In this document: piece after piece, positions 6,568 through 8,261 of the stretch
How positions within the stretch are numbered: position 1 is the first letter of the stretch
Layout: every line of letters starts with the position of its first letter
NCBI GenBank assembly: GCA_964420405.1
Contig: CAYQTL010000120.1
Location: 1 to 8,261 of the forward strand
DNA from: CAYQTL01 sp964420405
GTDB lineage: Bacteria; Acidobacteriota; Thermoanaerobaculia; Thermoanaerobaculales; Sulfomarinibacteraceae
Direction of reading: 5' to 3'
DNA length: 8,261 bases
The notes under the pieces: generated by a model
The model's input: the letters and a program-made list of their open reading frames with translations, nothing else
Database searches by the model: none
What the model was told of the DNA's origin: nothing
Translations under genes and position numbers: made by a program

Positions 6568-6708
6568 GCGCCGGCGGCGCGTGAAACCAGCAGTCTCGCT
6601 ACACGGCGACCCTCCCCCAGGACCTCGGACCACGACGAGCCCCGGCGGATGGCCCTTCGGTGGAGCGTGGGTTTTCGCGTATCATCCTTGCGAGGACAGA
6701 GCCGATGA
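6448..6708 (+). pseudogene. rtcA: Truncated rtcA copy (N-terminal 40 codons fused to unrelated sequence)
   Basis: Codons 1-40 reproduce the RtcA N-terminus (MIRIDGSRGEGGGQ through EISRIRAGRR), differing from the intact copy only at residues 3 and 23. The frame then runs into unrelated, Arg/Ser-rich sequence and stops at 6706-6708, 86 codons in all. The catalytic histidine block and the rest of the fold are missing, so it cannot be an active cyclase. Its TGA overlaps the ATG of the DUF433 antitoxin as ATGA. The rtcA start region may therefore now act as a leader for that gene. The 5% divergence argues against a very recent duplication or a sequencing duplicate. Confidence 0.85.
6680..6685 (+). 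promoter_or_regulatory. Candidate -10 box for DUF433 antitoxin gene
   Basis: TATCAT lies 19 bases before the ATG at 6705, with a GAGGA ribosome site (6692-6696) between them. No convincing -35 box is seen about 17-18 bases upstream. Confidence 0.35.
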
Positions 6709-7025
6709 GCGCAGGAGAAGTCGCCACTCCGTATGAACATGTCGTCCTGGACGAGGATGGCGTGCCGGTTGTCTCCGGCTCGAACACCAAGGTGGTGGAG
6801 ATCGCGCTGGACATGCTGGCCCACGGGTCGAGCCCCGCGGAGCTGCACTTTCAGCTTCCCCATCTGAGCCTCGGCCAGATCCACTCCGCTCTCGCGTACT
6901 ACTGGGATCACAAGGAGGAGCTCGACGCGGACATCGAGGAGCGGCTGAGGAACGTGAGACGCTGGCGAGCGGACACTCCCGTCCCGGCGCTCGTCGAGCG
7001 GCTGAGGCAGCGCGGTCTGGTTTGA
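6705..7025 (+). CDS. DUF433 family antitoxin (VapB-like)
   Basis: This 106-residue protein has the DUF433 plan: EHVVLDEDGVPVVSGSNTKVVEIALDMLAHG (about 11-41), then SPAELHFQLPHLSLGQIHSALAYYWDHKEELDADI. The second block is the helical, DNA-binding-type segment that ends in the family's AYY-x-DH-x-x-E motif. Such proteins are antitoxins to DUF5615 PIN-like ribonucleases and usually repress their own operon. The ATG at 6705 is supported by GAGGA at 6692-6696, 8 bases upstream. An in-frame ATG at 6660 lacks a ribosome site. The stop overlaps the toxin start as TGATG. Because the toxin is broken, this is probably an orphan antitoxin. Confidence 0.85.
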   Translation: MSAGEVATPYEHVVLDEDGVPVVSGSNTKVVEIALDMLAHGSSPAELHFQLPHLSLGQIHSALAYYWDHKEELDADIEERLRNVRRWRADTPVPALVERLRQRGLV

Positions 7026-7219
7026 TGGCAGTCAAGCTGCTGATGAACCACAACGTACGTAGGGCGATCAGCACCGGGCTCCGGCTGCGCGGAGTCGACG
7101 TGCTCACCGCGTCGTGGACACATCGTGGTCAACGAGGTCCAGCAGCTCGTGCCCGTCGGCCCTCGACCGGACCAGGTCGCGTGCCTCCTGGTCCACGGGG
7201 ACCCGAGGGTCCACGGTGA
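7025..7219 (+). pseudogene. Truncated DUF5615 PIN-like toxin
   Basis: The start MAVKLLMNHNVRRAISTGLRLRGVDVLTA (29 codons, 7025-7111) is the characteristic N-terminus of DUF5615 toxins, which normally run to about 100-120 residues. From 7112 the frame becomes an Arg/Pro/Gly-rich run, lacks the LGRVLFTQD-type acidic block and stops at 7219, so the nuclease is lost. Residue 8 is Asn where the family usually has the metal-binding Asp (MDENV or MDHNV type). The active site may therefore have been damaged before or after the truncation. The one-base overlap with the antitoxin stop shows that this was once a normal two-gene operon. Confidence 0.8.
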
Positions 7220-7250
7220 TCCGTTCTGGGAGGGTCGTGCGGCTCGTCGG
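7104..7250 (-). other. Unassigned coding-like remnant between toxin fragment and HigA
   Basis: The minus strand is open in the frame ending with TGA at 7104-7106. It reads LPERITVDPRV followed by an acidic, protein-like stretch (DQEARDLVRSRADGHELLDLVDHD) with high G/C third positions. The opening resembles the N-terminus of DUF433 antitoxins. No ATG precedes it, and the antisense frame is equally open, so the strand is uncertain. It may be debris from another toxin-antitoxin gene. The sequence change at about 7112, where the DUF5615 toxin breaks off, marks its border. Confidence 0.25.
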
Positions 7251-7251
7251 C

Positions 7252-7533
7252 CTATGCCGGAACCAGGCGCTCGACGCCGCTGAGATTCACCTCCCTGGCA
7301 TGCCACAGCTCGAACTGGGCCTGGAGGTTGAACCAGAACTCCGGGCTCGTGCCGAAGGCCTTCGCCAATCGGTAGGCCATCGAGGGGCTGACTCCCGCCC
7401 GCTCGTTCAGGAGCGCCGAGAGCGTCTTTCGTGTGACTCCCAGCGCGGCTGCGGCCTCGGTGACACTCAGCCCGAGAGGCTTCACGTAGTCCTCCCGGAG
7501 GATCTCGCCGGGGTGGGGGGGGTCGTGCATCAT
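7252..7533 (-). CDS. higA: HigA antitoxin, XRE-type helix-turn-helix
   Basis: This 93-residue protein carries all HigA hallmarks. HPGEILREDYVKPLGLS lies at 7-23, the helix-turn-helix EAAAALGVTRKTLSALLNER at 26-45, and the closing block SPEFWFNLQAQFELW at 63-77. It neutralises HigB and represses the operon. Two adjacent ATGs (7533 and 7530) are possible. AGGGAG about 9 bases upstream (7543-7548) serves either. It starts 13 bp after the HigB stop, the reversed toxin-first order usual for HigBA. The palindrome in the promoter upstream of higB is its likely operator. Confidence 0.93.
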   Translation of the reverse strand: MMHDPPHPGEILREDYVKPLGLSVTEAAAALGVTRKTLSALLNERAGVSPSMAYRLAKAFGTSPEFWFNLQAQFELWHAREVNLSGVERLVPA

Positions 7534-7546
7534 TACTGCCTGCTCC

Positions 7547-7825
7547 CTAGTGGTAGTCCTCGTAGTCCACGTCATCAGCGTCCCTGCCGTCGAACCTGAA
7601 CGTGATCCGCCACGTCCTGTCGACGTCGACCGCCCACTTCCCTTTCCGGTCACCCTTGAGAGGGTGAAGACGATGGCCGGGAGCGTCGAGGTCCTTGATG
7701 CTGGTCGCGGCCTCGAGCCGAGACAGGATGCGGCGGATCTTCGCGACGTGATTCGGGTTCAGGCCTTTGCGGTCGCCCTTCTCGAAGAAGCGCTGGAGAC
7801 CGCGGTGCTTGAACCCGACGATCAC
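7547..7825 (-). CDS. higB: HigB toxin, RelE-like mRNA endonuclease
   Basis: This 92-residue HigB-family toxin (RelE/ParE superfamily) cleaves mRNA in translating ribosomes. It shows the N-terminal IVGFKHRGLQRFFEKGDRKG, the central HPLKGDRKGKWAVDV (54-68) and the closing TWRITFRF through VDYEDYH with the terminal Tyr-His pair. Length is normal and nothing is missing. It starts with GTG at 7825. No Shine-Dalgarno precedes it, and a good -10 box ends 6 bases before the GTG, so the messenger is probably leaderless. It is followed after 13 bp by higA. Confidence 0.92.
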   Translation of the reverse strand: MIVGFKHRGLQRFFEKGDRKGLNPNHVAKIRRILSRLEAATSIKDLDAPGHRLHPLKGDRKGKWAVDVDRTWRITFRFDGRDADDVDYEDYH

Positions 7826-7831
7826 GCTCAG

Positions 7832-7860
7832 AGTGTAACGCGTAACGTTACGCGCCGCAA
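7832..7860 (-). promoter_or_regulatory. higBA promoter with operator palindrome in the spacer
   Basis: On the minus strand, TTGCGG (7860-7855) and TACACT (7837-7832) form -35 and -10 boxes with a 17-bp spacer (7854-7838). The spacer contains the perfect 16-bp palindrome CGCGTAACGTTACGCG (7839-7854), leaving one base over. Six bases separate the -10 from the GTG of higB. HigA bound here would exclude RNA polymerase, which fits autorepression. Confidence 0.75.
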
Positions 7861-7925
7861 GCTGAAATCCTCATGAGCGTCCGCTGGCACGCGAGGGGGA
7901 TGGTGTGCTGCTGCGGAGGGCGGCA

Positions 7926-8066
7926 TCCGGTAGCCTGATCGGCGTCATGATCCACATCGACGGCTCCAGGGGGGAAGGCGGCGGGCAGGTGCTGCGGACG
8001 GCGCTGGGGCTGTCGGTGGTGACGGGGCGGGGGTTCGAGATCTCGAGGATCCGGGCGGGACGACGG
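7926..8066 (+). repeat. Direct repeat, copy B (intact rtcA 5' end)
   Basis: This is the partner of 6427-6567, with the same 12-base upstream block (7926-7937) and 95% identity over 120 coding bases. TAGCCT (7931-7936) is a candidate -10, 10 bases before the ATG. No ribosome site is visible here, so a short or nearly leaderless messenger is possible. Confidence 0.9.
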
Positions 8067-8261
8067 CGGCCGGGGCTGGGGCGGCAGCACCTGGCGGCGG
8101 TGCGGGCGGCGGCCCGGGTGGGATCTGCGGAGGTGGAGGGCGCCGAGGTCGGGTCCGGGCGGCTGGTGTTCCGGCCGGGGGTGGTGGCGCCGGGGCCGGT
8201 GTACGAGTTCGCGGTGGGGACGGCGGGCAGCGCGACGCTGGTGCTGCAGACGGTGCTGCCG
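7947..8261 (+). CDS. rtcA: RNA 3'-terminal phosphate cyclase, N-terminal part (joins 56-763)
   Basis: This is the first 105 codons of RtcA, starting at ATG 7947 (MIHIDGSRGEGGGQVLR). It contains the GEGGGQ nucleotide-handling block (9-14), RAGRRRPGLGRQHLAAV (36-52), the GSGRLVFRPG strand and VGTAGSATLVLQTVLP. It ends in frame at the window edge and continues at base 56 with MLLVSGEACR. Joined to 56-763 it makes 340 residues, which matches the E. coli protein closely in length and motif order. It is transcribed away from higBA; the 121 bp between the two starts hold both promoters. Confidence 0.95.
   Translation, partial: MIHIDGSRGEGGGQVLRTALGLSVVTGRGFEISRIRAGRRRPGLGRQHLAAVRAAARVGSAEVEGAEVGSGRLVFRPGVVAPGPVYEFAVGTAGSATLVLQTVLP
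8207..8261. repeat. Right copy of 55-bp terminal redundancy
   Basis: These bases are identical to 1-55. The truncated rtcA copy ends before this segment of the gene, so that duplication is not what closes the circle. Confidence 0.97.

Noticed and set aside
6448..8066. Assembly artefact as the explanation of the two rtcA starts
   Set aside because: The copies differ at 6 of 120 coding bases and in the 9 bases before the ATG, and their flanks are unrelated, so they are genuinely separate loci.
1..8261. tRNA, rRNA or insertion sequence
   Set aside because: No tRNA-like cloverleaf, rRNA segment, transposase or IS-type terminal inverted repeats could be seen by reading both strands.

Overview
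The window is very GC-rich, and the third codon positions of all clear genes are dominated by G and C. Promoter-like and Shine-Dalgarno signals are ordinary bacterial ones, with at least one probable leaderless start. Together with the DUF433/DUF5615 and HigBA toxin-antitoxin families, this suggests a high-GC bacterium, perhaps an actinobacterial lineage. The phylum cannot be fixed from sequence alone.

The most important structural fact is that bases 1-55 and 8207-8261 are identical. Removing one copy gives a closed circle of 8206 bp. An RNA 3'-terminal phosphate cyclase gene (rtcA) runs unbroken across the join (7947-8261 then 56-763, 340 codons plus stop). The window is therefore either a small circular molecule or an assembly loop from a tandemly repeated or circularised chromosomal segment. 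I see no replication, mobilisation, integrase or transposase gene on it.

Reading round the circle: rtcA is followed 6 bp later by a small two-helix membrane protein (770-1300). Next come three 20-bp direct repeats (1303-1362) and a stand-alone LytTR DNA-binding protein (1384-1740). That block converges on a leftward block. The leftward block holds an AAA/ABC-type ATPase (2474-3712) overlapping by one base a DUF4276 TOPRIM-like protein (1854-2474), a pair that resembles two-gene anti-phage systems such as PARIS. Upstream of these is a 790-residue SEC-C zinc-motif protein of unknown function (3810-6182), apparently coupled to a 55-residue small ORF (6179-6346).

An accessory island of about 1.5 kb (roughly 6427-7925) lies between two copies of the rtcA 5' end that are 95% identical over 120 coding bases. 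The left copy is truncated after about 40 codons. The island carries a DUF433 antitoxin with a broken DUF5615 toxin, an unassigned remnant, and a complete HigBA module on the minus strand. The HigBA promoter has a 16-bp perfect palindrome fitted between its -35 and -10 boxes.

Functionally the circle combines RNA end repair (RtcA), an RNA-cleaving toxin (HigB), a decayed PIN-like toxin, and a TOPRIM/ATPase pair that may be an abortive-infection system. It also has a LytTR regulator with its own apparent operator. This looks like a defence and stress-response island. Whether it exists as a free circle is the main open question.
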